Of a stretch of 64,000 bases of DNA, positions 52,168 to 61,708 are shown piece by piece. The stretch's first letter is position 1. Each line of letters starts with the position of its first letter. The stretch is from Halopseudomonas salina (GTDB lineage Bacteria; Pseudomonadota; Gammaproteobacteria; Pseudomonadales; Pseudomonadaceae), in contig NZ_VTTI01000011.1 in the NCBI RefSeq assembly GCF_008641105.1, forward strand, positions 62,001 through 126,000, in the 5' to 3' direction. The notes below the pieces were generated by a model. It ran no database searches, had not been told where the DNA came from, and saw only the letters and a program-made list of their open reading frames with translations. The translations under genes and the position numbers were made by a program.

Positions 52168-53838
52168 ATGCTAACGGGTGCCACATCACTGGATCTTGTC
52201 AGGGAAGAACTTTTTGCCAGCATGGGCGAGGTCGAGGATCTGCTGCAGCAGTTTCTCGAGGATCGACATAACGGCAGTCTGCTGCAGCAGGCGATCGAAG
52301 GCCTGCACCAGTTGCGCGGCACTCTGCAGCTCATCGAACTTCGCGGTGCGGCGCTGCTGCTGACAGAGATGATCGCTCTTGCAACCGATATTCCCGAGCA
52401 CGAGGGCGATGATCGCAACGAGCCTCTTTCTGCCCTGTGTGATGGTCTTTTCCTGCTGGAGCGCTATCTTCAGCAGTGCCGTCATCAGGGTTTCGAACGC
52501 CCTGAATTATTGTTGCCGGCCATCAATCAACTCCGCTCACACCGTTCTGGCGTTGCGCCTTATCCGGAAAGTCACTTCTACGCGCTTTCCGCTGCCGAGC
52601 TACCCCTTGATCTACGTGGCAGTGACTCGGCAGAGCCCCTGGACAAACGCACCTTCAATCGCCTGCGACAGATGTATCAACTGGGTCTGCTGGGCATTAT
52701 CCGCGGAGAGGGGGTAGCTGGCTCGGCCCCGCTGATGCTGCGTGCCTTGCAGCGTTGGGAAAACCGCCTTGATCGCGAGGCCGCTACTCTGTGCTGGGCC
52801 GCTGCTGCCGCCCTGGAAGCGATTGAACAGACCCCTCTACAGCTGACTGCGTCGCGCAAGAAACTTTTTGCACGGATCGATCGTGTTATCCGGGAACGGA
52901 GCGCAGGCTCCTCCGCAGGGCTGGAATCTCATCCGCATCTGCTACGCGAGCTGCTCTACCTGGTCGCCATGGGTGATGCCAGCTGTGAGCGCTGCAACGA
53001 GGCCAGGCAAGCTCTGAACCTGCCAGACACCGGCTACACCGAAGTGGAGCTGGAGTCAGCCTTTCTGCGTTTGCGGGGGCCGGGTGTGGATGTGATGCGC
53101 TCGGTTGCCGATGCCCTGCGTGAGGAGATCACTGCGATCAAGGATCTGCTGGACCTTCTGGCACGCAATGCAGGCGACGCCGAGCAATCCCTGGACACCC
53201 TGGCTGCTGCGTTGCAACGCTTGTGGAAAACCCTAGCCATGCTTGACCTCAAAGAGGTCGCCAGTGGCATAGAGGATGCCGCTCTGCAGTTGCGGAGCTG
53301 GCAAGCCAACGATATGCCGTTGCTGGAAAAGGTCGCCGACGCGGTGTTGCAGGCCGAGACAGCCGTCAATCGCCTGGATGAAAAGGGCAGTGACGTGGGG
53401 CCGGCGCCGGGTGCCGGGCCGGCCTCCAGCGGCGAGCCGGTAGAGCTGCGGGAGGCGCGTATCGTCTTGATCGAGGAGTCCCAGGCGGGGCTGTCTCTGG
53501 CCAAGCGCGCCATCACCGCTTATATGGAATCAGGCAACGACCTGATGCACCTGATGAACGTGCCCTCTACGCTGGAATCGGTGCGCGGCGGTCTGATTTT
53601 CCTCGGCATGAGTCGAGCGGGCAATATCATTCACCAGTCGGCATGTTTTGTTCAGAAAAACATGCTGGAACAGCAGGCGCCACCTCAGGCGCAGCAGTTG
53701 GAGGTGTTGGCAGACGCCCTCACCGGTATTGAATTTTATCTTGAATCAGCCGAGCGTTCGGTCGTCGCCAACACCGAGGTTCTGGCCATGGCGGAAGAGA
53801 GCCTGGCTGAACTCGGTTACCAGGTTGCGGGAGCTTGA
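52168..53838 (+). CDS. fimL: FimL-like HPt-domain scaffold for type IV pilus/cAMP signalling
   Basis: A 556-residue protein that, in this gene position and length, corresponds to FimL of P. aeruginosa, which is related to the N-terminal part of ChpA and promotes adenylate cyclase CyaB activity and twitching. It is all-helical with three HPt-like repeats. The first has a complete HQLRG motif (His47); the second has Gln (ALQRLWKTLAML, about residue 352) and the third Glu (TLESVRGGLIFLGM, about residue 472) where the phosphorylated His would be. No kinase, receiver or membrane segments. A proline/glycine linker (GPAPGAGPASSGEP) separates the last repeat. Confidence 0.85.
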   Translation: MLTGATSLDLVREELFASMGEVEDLLQQFLEDRHNGSLLQQAIEGLHQLRGTLQLIELRGAALLLTEMIALATDIPEHEGDDRNEPLSALCDGLFLLERYLQQCRHQGFERPELLLPAINQLRSHRSGVAPYPESHFYALSAAELPLDLRGSDSAEPLDKRTFNRLRQMYQLGLLGIIRGEGVAGSAPLMLRALQRWENRLDREAATLCWAAAAALEAIEQTPLQLTASRKKLFARIDRVIRERSAGSSAGLESHPHLLRELLYLVAMGDASCERCNEARQALNLPDTGYTEVELESAFLRLRGPGVDVMRSVADALREEITAIKDLLDLLARNAGDAEQSLDTLAAALQRLWKTLAMLDLKEVASGIEDAALQLRSWQANDMPLLEKVADAVLQAETAVNRLDEKGSDVGPAPGAGPASSGEPVELREARIVLIEESQAGLSLAKRAITAYMESGNDLMHLMNVPSTLESVRGGLIFLGMSRAGNIIHQSACFVQKNMLEQQAPPQAQQLEVLADALTGIEFYLESAERSVVANTEVLAMAEESLAELGYQVAGA

Positions 53839-53843
53839 GCAGC

Positions 53844-54683
53844 ATGAGTTTGACTTCAAAACGTTTTGTGCCAGCTACTCGAACGTCGAGGATAGACGAT
53901 CAGGACTGGGTAGTGATCTACCATGAACAGCAGTTCGGAATGCTGCAGGGGCGTTTCCTGCTTGAGCCTGACGCTGTGCGATTTCTCGGCAATGTTGAAC
54001 ATCAGTTGTTGCTCGGGCACCTTGATGACAAGCCCTGTCATATGCTGCGTATCAGCGATCCGGCACAGGTGCCGGGTCTCACCTGGCACGGTCTGCGTGG
54101 TTTGATCGGCCAGGTTGATGATGACCTGTTCCGCTTGCTCGGCCTGGCCCAGCAGCTTGACGCCTGGTATGACAGTCATCGGTTCTGTGGCCGCTGCTCC
54201 GCCCCCATGCAACCGCGGGGCGAAGAACGCGCCATGGAATGCACGCAGTGTGACCTACGCCAGTATCCCAAACTGGCGCCCTGTATCATCGTGCTCATTC
54301 ACCGCGATAACGAAGTTCTACTGGCCCGCGCCCCGCACTTTCGTCCGGGCTTCTTCAGCACTCTGGCAGGCTTCATCGAGCCGGGCGAGTCGGTCGAAGA
54401 ATGTTTGCACCGTGAGGTCATGGAGGAGGTGGGCCTTGAGGTCGATCAGCTGGAATATCTGGGCAGCCAGAACTGGCCTTTTCCGAACTCGTTGATGATG
54501 GGCTTCCATGCTCGCTATGTCGGCGGTCAGATAGTGCCCCAGCCGGGCGAGATAGAGGAAGCTGAATGGTGGCCGGTTGATCAGTTGCCGGGGATCCCAC
54601 CCCAGGGAACCATATCCCGCTGGCTGATCGACTGTCACCTGGCCCGTCTTGACGGTCAACCCCTCCCGCCCGTTCCGGCCTGA
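53844..54683 (+). CDS. nudC: NAD+/NADH diphosphatase (decaps NAD-RNA)
   Basis: NudC hydrolyses NAD(H) and removes NAD caps from RNA. The 279-residue protein has an N-terminal domain, a zinc ribbon (FCGRCSAP and MECTQCDLRQYPK, four cysteines), and the Nudix box GFIEPGESVEECLHREVMEEVGL followed by the family's SQNWPFPNSLMMGF. ATG 53844 is chosen by the GGGAG site; an upstream TTG is too close to it. Confidence 0.94.
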   Translation: MSLTSKRFVPATRTSRIDDQDWVVIYHEQQFGMLQGRFLLEPDAVRFLGNVEHQLLLGHLDDKPCHMLRISDPAQVPGLTWHGLRGLIGQVDDDLFRLLGLAQQLDAWYDSHRFCGRCSAPMQPRGEERAMECTQCDLRQYPKLAPCIIVLIHRDNEVLLARAPHFRPGFFSTLAGFIEPGESVEECLHREVMEEVGLEVDQLEYLGSQNWPFPNSLMMGFHARYVGGQIVPQPGEIEEAEWWPVDQLPGIPPQGTISRWLIDCHLARLDGQPLPPVPA

Positions 54684-54701
54684 GAAAACACAGGAGCTAC
54701 C

Positions 54702-55355
54702 ATGCAGTACTACGGTCTGGCCGGTCTGGTACTGGTCATTGTTGCGCTCATGCTGTTTGCCGTTGTTCGAGCCGGCTGGCGTCTTTCCTGGCTATTGCCC
54801 TGGCTCAAGGGCAATCTGCTTCTGCTGGGTGTTCTGTTCGCCTGCGCCCTGGGGATCGTGGCCTGGGAGATTCAACAGTTTAAGACGCTCGACCCCGGCG
54901 CCAACGTAGCTACCCTGGAGTTTCGCAAGGTGGGGCCCCAGCAGTACGAGCTGCTTTTTTCGGCGGGTACCGAGCCTCGGTCGATTGTCCTCGAGGGTGA
55001 CCTGTGGCAGCTTGACGCCCAGGTCCTGCGGTGGAGTGGTCTGGCCCATGCCATTGGCCTGCAGGACGGTTACCGGCTGCACCGGCTTACGGGCCGTTAT
55101 CTGACCCTTGAACAGCAGCGGGGGCTGGCTTCTGCAGAGTACACCGGCGTGTTGCATGAAACACCCGCCTGGCGCGATGCCTGGCAATGGCTGGATAGAC
55201 TCGATAGTGGGGCGCTGCTTGAAACTGACGCATTTGTGGTGCGTTTCATACCCATGGCTGAGGGCGCTCGTTTCGGGATCGAGATTGGTGAAACGGGATT
55301 GACCCCGGTACCCATGAATCGGCAGGCAATGAACGCCATGCAGCGTTCACAGTAG
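54702..55355 (+). CDS. Conserved inner-membrane protein of unknown function
   Basis: A 217-residue protein with two N-terminal helices (GLAGLVLVIVALMLFAVV and NLLLLGVLFACALGIVAW) and a soluble C-terminal domain of about 160 residues. Databases call Pseudomonas relatives 'cation/multidrug efflux pump', but two helices and no transport motifs do not support this. It starts 18 bases after nudC and is likely co-transcribed. Confidence 0.75.
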   Translation: MQYYGLAGLVLVIVALMLFAVVRAGWRLSWLLPWLKGNLLLLGVLFACALGIVAWEIQQFKTLDPGANVATLEFRKVGPQQYELLFSAGTEPRSIVLEGDLWQLDAQVLRWSGLAHAIGLQDGYRLHRLTGRYLTLEQQRGLASAEYTGVLHETPAWRDAWQWLDRLDSGALLETDAFVVRFIPMAEGARFGIEIGETGLTPVPMNRQAMNAMQRSQ

Positions 55356-55395
55356 AAGGAACGCCGGTCCGGCGGGCGCCGGACCAGCCAACGAC

Positions 55396-56163
55396 TCAGG
55401 CGAGCATGCCGCCGTCAACATTGATAGCTGCACCGGTGGTGTAGCTTGAGGCTTCGCTTACCAGATACAACACAGTGCCGGCCATTTCGCTCGGATCCGC
55501 TGCGCGGCGCAGCGGGATACGCTGCAGTGCCATTTTCAGAATCGAGTCATTGGTGGTCAGCGCCGAAGCAAACTTGGTATCAGTCAGACCTGGCAACAGG
55601 GCGTTGCAGCGAATGCCGAACTGGGCGCATTCCTTGGCAAACACCTGGGTCATGTTGATGACGGCTGCCTTGGTGATCGAGTAGATCCCCTGCATGTCGC
55701 CAGGCACTCTGCCGTTCACTGAGGCTACGTTGAGGATAGTGCCGCTGCCGTTTTCACGCATCAGCTTGCCTGCCTCTACAGACATGAAGAAGTAGCCGCG
55801 GATGTTCACATCTACGGTCTTCTGGAATGCGGTCAGATCGGTGTCCAGCACGTTGCCGAAGTAGGGGTTGGTGGCAGCGTTGTTGACCAGAATATCCAGC
55901 TTGCCGAAATCAGCGCGAATTTTCTCGATGGCCGCGGTGATCTGCGCCATTTCACCGATGTGACAGGCAACGGCTGTTGCCTTGCCGCCGGCGGCAACGA
56001 TGGAATCAGCCACTTCCTGGCAACCTTCAATCTTGCGGCTGGAAACGATGACATGGGCGCCCTGCTGAGCCAGCAGTCGGGCGATGGACTCGCCGATTCC
56101 GCGGCTGGCACCGGTGACCAGTGCTACCTTGCCATCCAGATCAAACAGTTGTGTCTTCTGCAT
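55396..56163 (-). CDS. Short-chain dehydrogenase/reductase, FabG-like
   Basis: A 255-residue classical SDR: cofactor motif TGASRGIG near residue 17, NNAATNP near 91, and an intact active site with Ser in ASVNGRVPG and YSITKAAV (Tyr, Lys). It ends with the usual INVDGGMLA. It lies 21 bases downstream of the phosphotransferase gene, a pairing often seen with acyl-CoA metabolism genes; substrate unknown. Confidence 0.85.
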   Translation of the reverse strand: MQKTQLFDLDGKVALVTGASRGIGESIARLLAQQGAHVIVSSRKIEGCQEVADSIVAAGGKATAVACHIGEMAQITAAIEKIRADFGKLDILVNNAATNPYFGNVLDTDLTAFQKTVDVNIRGYFFMSVEAGKLMRENGSGTILNVASVNGRVPGDMQGIYSITKAAVINMTQVFAKECAQFGIRCNALLPGLTDTKFASALTTNDSILKMALQRIPLRRAADPSEMAGTVLYLVSEASSYTTGAAINVDGGMLA

Positions 56164-56184
56164 ATTAGCGTCCTCTTCAAAGGG

Positions 56185-57252
56185 TTAGAGAGTGGATTTG
56201 GCGATCACAGCCAGGCTGGTCTGTTCCAGCAGCTTGTTCATGTGAATGAAGCTGCCGAAACGCTTGTCCTTGGTCTGGCCATGGTAAAAACGGTAGTAGA
56301 TCTGCTGCATGATGCCGGCTAACCGGAACAGCCCGTAGGTATAGTAGTAATCCAGATTCGGGATCTCGATGCCGGCTTTTTCTGCGTAGTAATCAGCAAA
56401 CTCCTGACGGGTCAGCATGCCGGGCGCATGGCTTGGCTGGCGGCGCATCAGCTGCACAGGCTGCGGATCATCGGCCTGAATCCAGTAGGCCAGGGTGTTG
56501 CCCAGATCCATCAGAGGATCACCGATGGTGGTCATTTCCCAGTCCAGCACGCCGATGATCTCCATCGGGTTGTTCGGGTCGAGGATGACGTTGTCGAAGC
56601 GGTAATCGTTATGCACCAGGCCAGGCTTGTGGTGGTCGGCAGGCATCTTGTCGCGCAGCCATTGCATTACGGCTTTCCAGTCCGGGGCATCCGGCGTGGC
56701 GGCTTTCTGATAGCGGTCGATCCAGCCTTCAATCTGACGCTTCACGTAGCCCTCGGGCTTGCCCAGGTCGCCCAGGCCACAGGCCTCGTAATCGAGATTG
56801 TGCAGATCGACGAACTTGTCGATAAAGCTCTTGCACAGCTCCCGCGTCTTTGTCTCATCCAGGCCCAGGTCGTCTGGCAGCTCGGAGCGCAGAATCACGC
56901 CTTCGATGCGCTCCATCACGTAGAACTCGTCGCCGATCACGCTATCGTCTGTGCAGTAGGCATAGACCTTGGGGCAATAGGGGAAGCCTTCGCCCAGCTG
57001 CTTGAGAATCCGGTATTCGCGGCCCATGTCGTGGGCGGATTTGGCTTTTTTGCCAAACGGTGGACGACGCAGTACAAATTCCTGATCGGGGTAGGCGACC
57101 AGATAGGTCAGGTTGGACGCGCCGCCGGGAAACTGGGTGATGGTCGGGGTGCCTTCAAGACCCGGGATCTGGCTCTTGAGGTACTGGTCTACGGCCTGTA
57201 CGTCGAGCTCTTCGCCTTCGCGGATCTGGGTAGCCTGGTCTGTTGCGCTCAT
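56185..57252 (-). CDS. Phosphotransferase family protein (ACAD10/11 kinase-domain type)
   Basis: A 355-residue aminoglycoside-phosphotransferase-like kinase. FPGGASNLTYLV (glycine loop), FVLRRPPFGKKAKSAHDMGREYRIL (ATP lysine/arginine region), HNDYRFDNVILD (catalytic loop with Asp and Asn), and GVLDWEMTTIGDPLMDLG (metal-binding Asp) are in order. Related domains are fused to acyl-CoA dehydrogenase in eukaryotic ACAD10/11 and phosphorylate 4-hydroxyacyl-CoA, so a role in hydroxy-acid breakdown is plausible. AAGGA precedes ATG 57252. Confidence 0.85.
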   Translation of the reverse strand: MSATDQATQIREGEELDVQAVDQYLKSQIPGLEGTPTITQFPGGASNLTYLVAYPDQEFVLRRPPFGKKAKSAHDMGREYRILKQLGEGFPYCPKVYAYCTDDSVIGDEFYVMERIEGVILRSELPDDLGLDETKTRELCKSFIDKFVDLHNLDYEACGLGDLGKPEGYVKRQIEGWIDRYQKAATPDAPDWKAVMQWLRDKMPADHHKPGLVHNDYRFDNVILDPNNPMEIIGVLDWEMTTIGDPLMDLGNTLAYWIQADDPQPVQLMRRQPSHAPGMLTRQEFADYYAEKAGIEIPNLDYYYTYGLFRLAGIMQQIYYRFYHGQTKDKRFGSFIHMNKLLEQTSLAVIAKSTL

Positions 57253-57419
57253 GGCTTTCCTTATAATGGTGGTCATGGACAATCAGCTAATCTAATGCAG
57301 GCCGCGGTTTGTAACAAGCCAAACGCTCGTTTGAATGGGGTTATCAGGGTTCGTGTTGTTGGGGGATTGGTTGGGGCTATTTTGCGGGGTTGTTTTCGGC
57401 TAGCACGGTGTCTGTGCAC

Positions 57420-57519
57420 CCCGGTTGGGCAGGGTTGCGAAAGACGCCGTGAATACGTCCTTGTAGGCTTGTCAGAAACGTCCCTGTTTCAGACACTTTC
57501 TCCACCCTGACCAGCCGGG
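57420..57519 (-). promoter_or_regulatory. Double-hairpin element with ANGGAN loops (copy D)
   Basis: Outer arms 57420-57443 and 57496-57519 pair at 20 of 24 positions plus one wobble. On the minus strand the first hairpin (57471-57479 with 57486-57494) has loop AGGGAC, and the second (57454-57465) is TAC-AAGGAC-GTA. The segment matches RUACARGGAUGU at 10 of 12 positions. The core equals that of copy C, but the outer arms do not. It points in the direction of the flanking minus-strand genes, downstream of the SCP2 gene. Confidence 0.7.
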
Positions 57520-57558
57520 ACGCTTCTTGGGCTTTTGCGTGGCTGATAGCGTGCTGTC

Positions 57559-57582
57559 CAAGTTCAAGTTCAAGTTCAAGTT
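57559..57582. repeat. 6-bp tandem repeat, four copies
   Basis: CAAGTT is repeated four times without a break. Confidence 0.9.
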
Positions 57583-57632
57583 CAGAAGATTGAGTCAGCT
57601 ATCAGGATGCGCGGTTAGTACCGAGACCGCTT

Positions 57633-57900
57633 GGATTCGCGCCTTCGCGGGAATGACGGTTTTTCGTTAGGCGCCATCTTCGCGAGTGCCGGACCCAAAC
57701 GGTGCCTCAGGGAAATACCAGCTTCTCCCCAATCGTCATCCTCGCGAAGGCGGGGATCCAGGCGGAGTGTCAGAAAACAGCTGAGCTCTCGCCCAAACGT
57801 CATCCTCGCGAAGGCGGGGATCCAGTCGGAGTGTCAGAAAACAGCCGAGCTCTCCCCCAAACGTCATCCTCGCGAACGCGGGGATCCATTTAGAGTTTCA
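57633..57900. repeat. Palindromic repeats with a 64-bp tandem array
   Basis: One palindrome of the GGATTC...GAATGAC kind is at 57633-57657. From 57734 the opposite-orientation unit (CGTCATCCTCGCGAAGG and GGGGATCCA) starts again at 57798 and 57862, a period of exactly 64 bases; the 35-base stretches in between are nearly the same. The 726-base gap between the phosphotransferase and SCP2 genes holds only these repeats, copy D and the SCP2 terminator; I see no gene in it. Confidence 0.88.
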
Positions 57901-57933
57901 GGACACTTCGCAGCTTGAACAAACCCCGAACAT

Positions 57934-57959
57934 AAAAAACCGGAGCTGGGCTCCGGTTT
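57934..57959 (-). terminator. Intrinsic terminator of the SCP2 gene (minus strand)
   Basis: AAACCGGAG (57937-57945) and CTCCGGTTT (57951-57959) pair around CTGGG; on the minus strand a U-run follows, encoded by the A residues at 57934-57939. Confidence 0.9.
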
Positions 57960-57978
57960 CTTGTGCTGCTTTTGCTTC

Positions 57979-58293
57979 TTACGCGGGGAAGAGTTCGCCC
58001 AGTTTCAGAGCCAGCATCATGTCGCCTTCGGCGCGCAGCTTGCCAGCCATGAAAGCTTGCATGCCGTCGGTCTCACCGGTCATTACACCGTTCAGGGTGT
58101 CGCTATCCATGATCAGGGTAACGTTGGGTGCAGAGGCATCGCCCTGGGCGATGGCGCAGGTGCCGTCCTTGATGGTGACGTTGAAGTTGCTGTCGTCTTC
58201 GATGTTGAACTGGAAAACCAGGTCCAGACCGGCAGCGGCGGACGGGTTAAACTTCTCTTCCATCTTCTGGGTAATTTCTGCAACGTTGCTCAT
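57979..58293 (-). CDS. SCP2 sterol-binding domain protein
   Basis: A 104-residue single-domain protein of the sterol carrier protein 2 family, which binds fatty acyl chains or acyl-CoA in a hydrophobic tunnel. The fold's pattern is visible in FQFNIEDDSNFNVTIKDGTC, NVTLIMDSDTLNGVMTGE, and MQAFMAGKLRAEGDMMLALKL. It may carry acyl-CoA for the neighbouring SDR, kinase and isomerase; this is inferred from context. Confidence 0.88.
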   Translation of the reverse strand: MSNVAEITQKMEEKFNPSAAAGLDLVFQFNIEDDSNFNVTIKDGTCAIAQGDASAPNVTLIMDSDTLNGVMTGETDGMQAFMAGKLRAEGDMMLALKLGELFPA

Positions 58294-58349
58294 GTCTAAG
58301 TCCTTGTTTTGATGCTTGAAAGCAGCAGGTAGAAACCTGGCGCCATTGG

Positions 58350-59051
58350 TTATCTGTAAGTGACCCAGTCTGGCTGCTGGTGTACGTCAAGGTGCGCCTG
58401 GCTGTTGAACGAGGCCAGACTGACTTTGCTTCTACCATATTGTAGACGGCTTACAGAGGTATTCACTATTTGCCAGTTCAGCTCGAAAGCGCTGGTGGCT
58501 GGCATATCCGTGATCAGTTGCAGGGCAGCGGTAATGGTGCCGCCCGAAGTAAAAATGGCAATATTCTCGCCGCGGCCTGCCTGCTCCATGACACGACTCA
58601 AGCCTGCCTTCACGCGAGCAACAAAAGCGGACCAGGGCTCACAACCAGGCACTTCGTTCTGCTCGGTAATCCACATGGTGATTACCTTGCTGAATACTTT
58701 CTGGAACTCCTTGCGGTACTCGCCGGCGTTCTCGACAAAGTAACGGGCCTTGGGTTCGCTTTGCTCAAGGTGCGGCAAGTAGGTGCGCATGACCTCGTCG
58801 GCGGCATACTCGTTGAATGCCGGCTCGATCAGAATGTCTGTTCCAGAGCCGGGCATTTCCGCGAGGGCGTGGCGGCCGGTATCGATCTGGCGCTGCATCT
58901 CGCCCGAATAGGAGCGGTCGAACTTGAGGCCGCTGGAATGCGCGAACTGACCGAGTAATTTGGACTGTTTTATGCCCATATCGGAGAGTACGTCGTAGTT
59001 TGCTGCACCCAGGGAAGCCTGGCCGTGCCGAATCAGATAGATGCTACCCAC
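58350..59051 (-). CDS. Histidine phosphatase family protein
   Basis: A 233-residue branch of the phosphoglycerate mutase-like phosphatases. The catalytic RHG is at residues 8-10 (IYLIRHGQASLG) and a second-half segment FTSGGTITAALQLI should hold the partner arginine/histidine site, though the usual His there is replaced by Gly-Gly-Thr. The start is GTG at 59051 with AGGTG upstream. Substrate unknown. Confidence 0.85.
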   Translation of the reverse strand: MGSIYLIRHGQASLGAANYDVLSDMGIKQSKLLGQFAHSSGLKFDRSYSGEMQRQIDTGRHALAEMPGSGTDILIEPAFNEYAADEVMRTYLPHLEQSEPKARYFVENAGEYRKEFQKVFSKVITMWITEQNEVPGCEPWSAFVARVKAGLSRVMEQAGRGENIAIFTSGGTITAALQLITDMPATSAFELNWQIVNTSVSRLQYGRSKVSLASFNSQAHLDVHQQPDWVTYR

Positions 59052-59226
59052 GATGTCACCTGTCTTGTTAACAAGACACGAGGGTATGGGGCGGCGTGGA
59101 GTGTGTCAACAGAAAACCATACGCTTGTTTGAATCATCTTGTGGTACCTCAGCGCCCCCGCATCGGTTCATCCTGTATGCTTGTTTATATTATTTTCAAC
59201 CCCCTGTTATTGGCTGGAGTGCGCTT

Positions 59227-60246
<1,020 letters not shown>

Positions 60247-60255
60247 GAGAAAAAC

Positions 60256-61242
60256 ATGTCTGAATTCAAGGCTCTGGTCGTCAGTGAAGAAGACGGCAAG
60301 TATGTTTCCAAGGTGACCACTCGGCATGTCGATGACCTGCCCGCCGGCGAAGTGCTGATTCGCGTCAAGTATTCCTCGCTGAACTTCAAGGATGCGCTTT
60401 CTGCCTCTGGCAACAAGGGGGTCACCAAAAGCTTCCCGCACACGCCAGGCATTGATGCCGCTGGAGTCGTCGAGGCTTCGGCGGTCCCGGAGATAAACGT
60501 AGGCGATGAGGTGATAGTAACGGGCTATGACCTGGGCATGAACACCTCTGGTGGCTACGGTCAGTACATTCGCGTACCCGCAGCCTGGGTACTCAAGCGT
60601 CCCGAAGGCCTGTCGCTGCGCGACAGCATGCTGCTGGGTACCGCAGGCCTGACAGCGGCGCTGTGCATCGACAAGCTCGAACAGGCTGGGCTGGCGCCCG
60701 ATCAGGGGCCGGTGCTTGTTACCGGTGCCACCGGCGGGGTGGGGAGTATTGCCGTATCCATGCTGGCGGGTCTGGGTTATGAGGTTGCTGCATCTACCGG
60801 CAAGGCTCTGCAGGCAGACTTTCTGCGCAAGCTCGGCGCCAGTCAGATCGTTGATCGTACAGCGCTCGAAGCTGGCAAGGAAAAACCCATGCTCAAGGAG
60901 CAGTGGGCTGGTGCAGTGGATACAGTAGGCGGCGACATTCTGTTCAACGTGGTCAAATCACTACGTTACGGCGCCAGCGTCGTCACCTGCGGTCTGACCG
61001 CTGGCACCCAGTTCCAGGGCAGCGTACTGCCGTTCATCCTGCGGAACGTGAATCTGCTGGGCGTGGACTCGGTAGAGCAGCCCCTGGTCGTCAAGGCTTC
61101 CATGTGGGATCGTCTTTCCGTGCAATGGAAAACTGATCTGCACGCTCTTGAGCACGAAGTCGGTCTGGATGACTTGCCAGCCGAGATTGAACGCATCCTG
61201 GGTGGCAAGATGGTCGGGCGTGTGGTGGTCAGGCTGGACTAG
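60256..61242 (+). CDS. acuI: Acrylyl-CoA reductase-like MDR oxidoreductase (AcuI/YhdH)
   Basis: A 328-residue zinc-free medium-chain reductase of the AcuI/YhdH group, which reduces acryloyl-CoA to propionyl-CoA with NADPH. Landmarks are SSLNFKDALSASGNKGVTKSFPHTPGID, GYDLGMNTSGGYGQYIRVP, the cofactor motif VTGATGGVGSIAVSML near 155, and AVDTVGG. Propionyl-CoA made here could enter the methylcitrate cycle encoded at 13-19.5 kb. The family also has members of unknown substrate. Confidence 0.87.
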   Translation: MSEFKALVVSEEDGKYVSKVTTRHVDDLPAGEVLIRVKYSSLNFKDALSASGNKGVTKSFPHTPGIDAAGVVEASAVPEINVGDEVIVTGYDLGMNTSGGYGQYIRVPAAWVLKRPEGLSLRDSMLLGTAGLTAALCIDKLEQAGLAPDQGPVLVTGATGGVGSIAVSMLAGLGYEVAASTGKALQADFLRKLGASQIVDRTALEAGKEKPMLKEQWAGAVDTVGGDILFNVVKSLRYGASVVTCGLTAGTQFQGSVLPFILRNVNLLGVDSVEQPLVVKASMWDRLSVQWKTDLHALEHEVGLDDLPAEIERILGGKMVGRVVVRLD

Positions 61243-61264
61243 GTTTCACCTCTTTCCAGGCTGG

Positions 61265-61293
61265 GCGCATCTGACTGAAGGGGTCAGATGCGC
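61265..61293. terminator. Perfect 11-bp hairpin between convergent acuI and GFA genes
   Basis: GCGCATCTGAC (61265-61275) and GTCAGATGCGC (61283-61293) pair around a 7-base loop. No U-run on either strand, so the terminator call is tentative. Confidence 0.5.
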
Positions 61294-61309
61294 AGGTTGG
61301 CTACCAGCC

Positions 61310-61708
61310 TCAAGAGGGGAATCGCTCGAACTCGGGCAGCTCCTGAACCTGCAACATCCAGTGAAGCCGCTCGGCCGTCTGTATCTGTACCGCCGGAGGC
61401 AGCGCCTCTGGATCGTCCAGAGTCGCAATCTGTACGTCAACGATCTCTGGCAGCACCGCCGCATTGCGGTAAAACAATCCACTGCCACAATCGGGGCAGA
61501 AGCTGCGCATTGCGGTACCTGAAGAGTTAATTGTCTTGGGCTGGCCCTGTGTGAGAGTCAACGCGCTCTCCGCAAACATGGCCCAGGCCACCATCGGCGC
61601 GCCGGCGCTTCGCTGACAATCTCGGCAATGGCAAAGGGCTGCCGTCTGGGGCTCCCCGTCAAGTTGATAGCGGATGGCACCGCACAAGCATTGTCCTGAA
61701 TAGAGCAT
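61310..61708 (-). CDS. GFA family zinc-binding protein
   Basis: A 132-residue protein of the glutathione-dependent formaldehyde-activating (GFA) family. The zinc-site cysteines are all present: GQCLCGAIRY (Cys7, Cys9), CHCRDCQRSAG and FCPDCGSGLF. The family name comes from one studied member; most are of unknown function. ATG 61708 begins right before the first zinc segment, the usual start. Confidence 0.87.
   Translation of the reverse strand: MLYSGQCLCGAIRYQLDGEPQTAALCHCRDCQRSAGAPMVAWAMFAESALTLTQGQPKTINSSGTAMRSFCPDCGSGLFYRNAAVLPEIVDVQIATLDDPEALPPAVQIQTAERLHWMLQVQELPEFERFPS

Noticed and set aside
57734..57900. CRISPR-like array (palindromic unit every 64 bases)
   Set aside because: The 'spacers' are nearly identical to each other, only three units are present, the unit occurs singly elsewhere, and no cas gene is in the window.
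57631..57918. Open frames through the palindromic repeats
   Set aside because: They translate the repeat (SSSRRRGS-type peptides) and the 64-base period is not a multiple of three, so the frame shifts with every unit.
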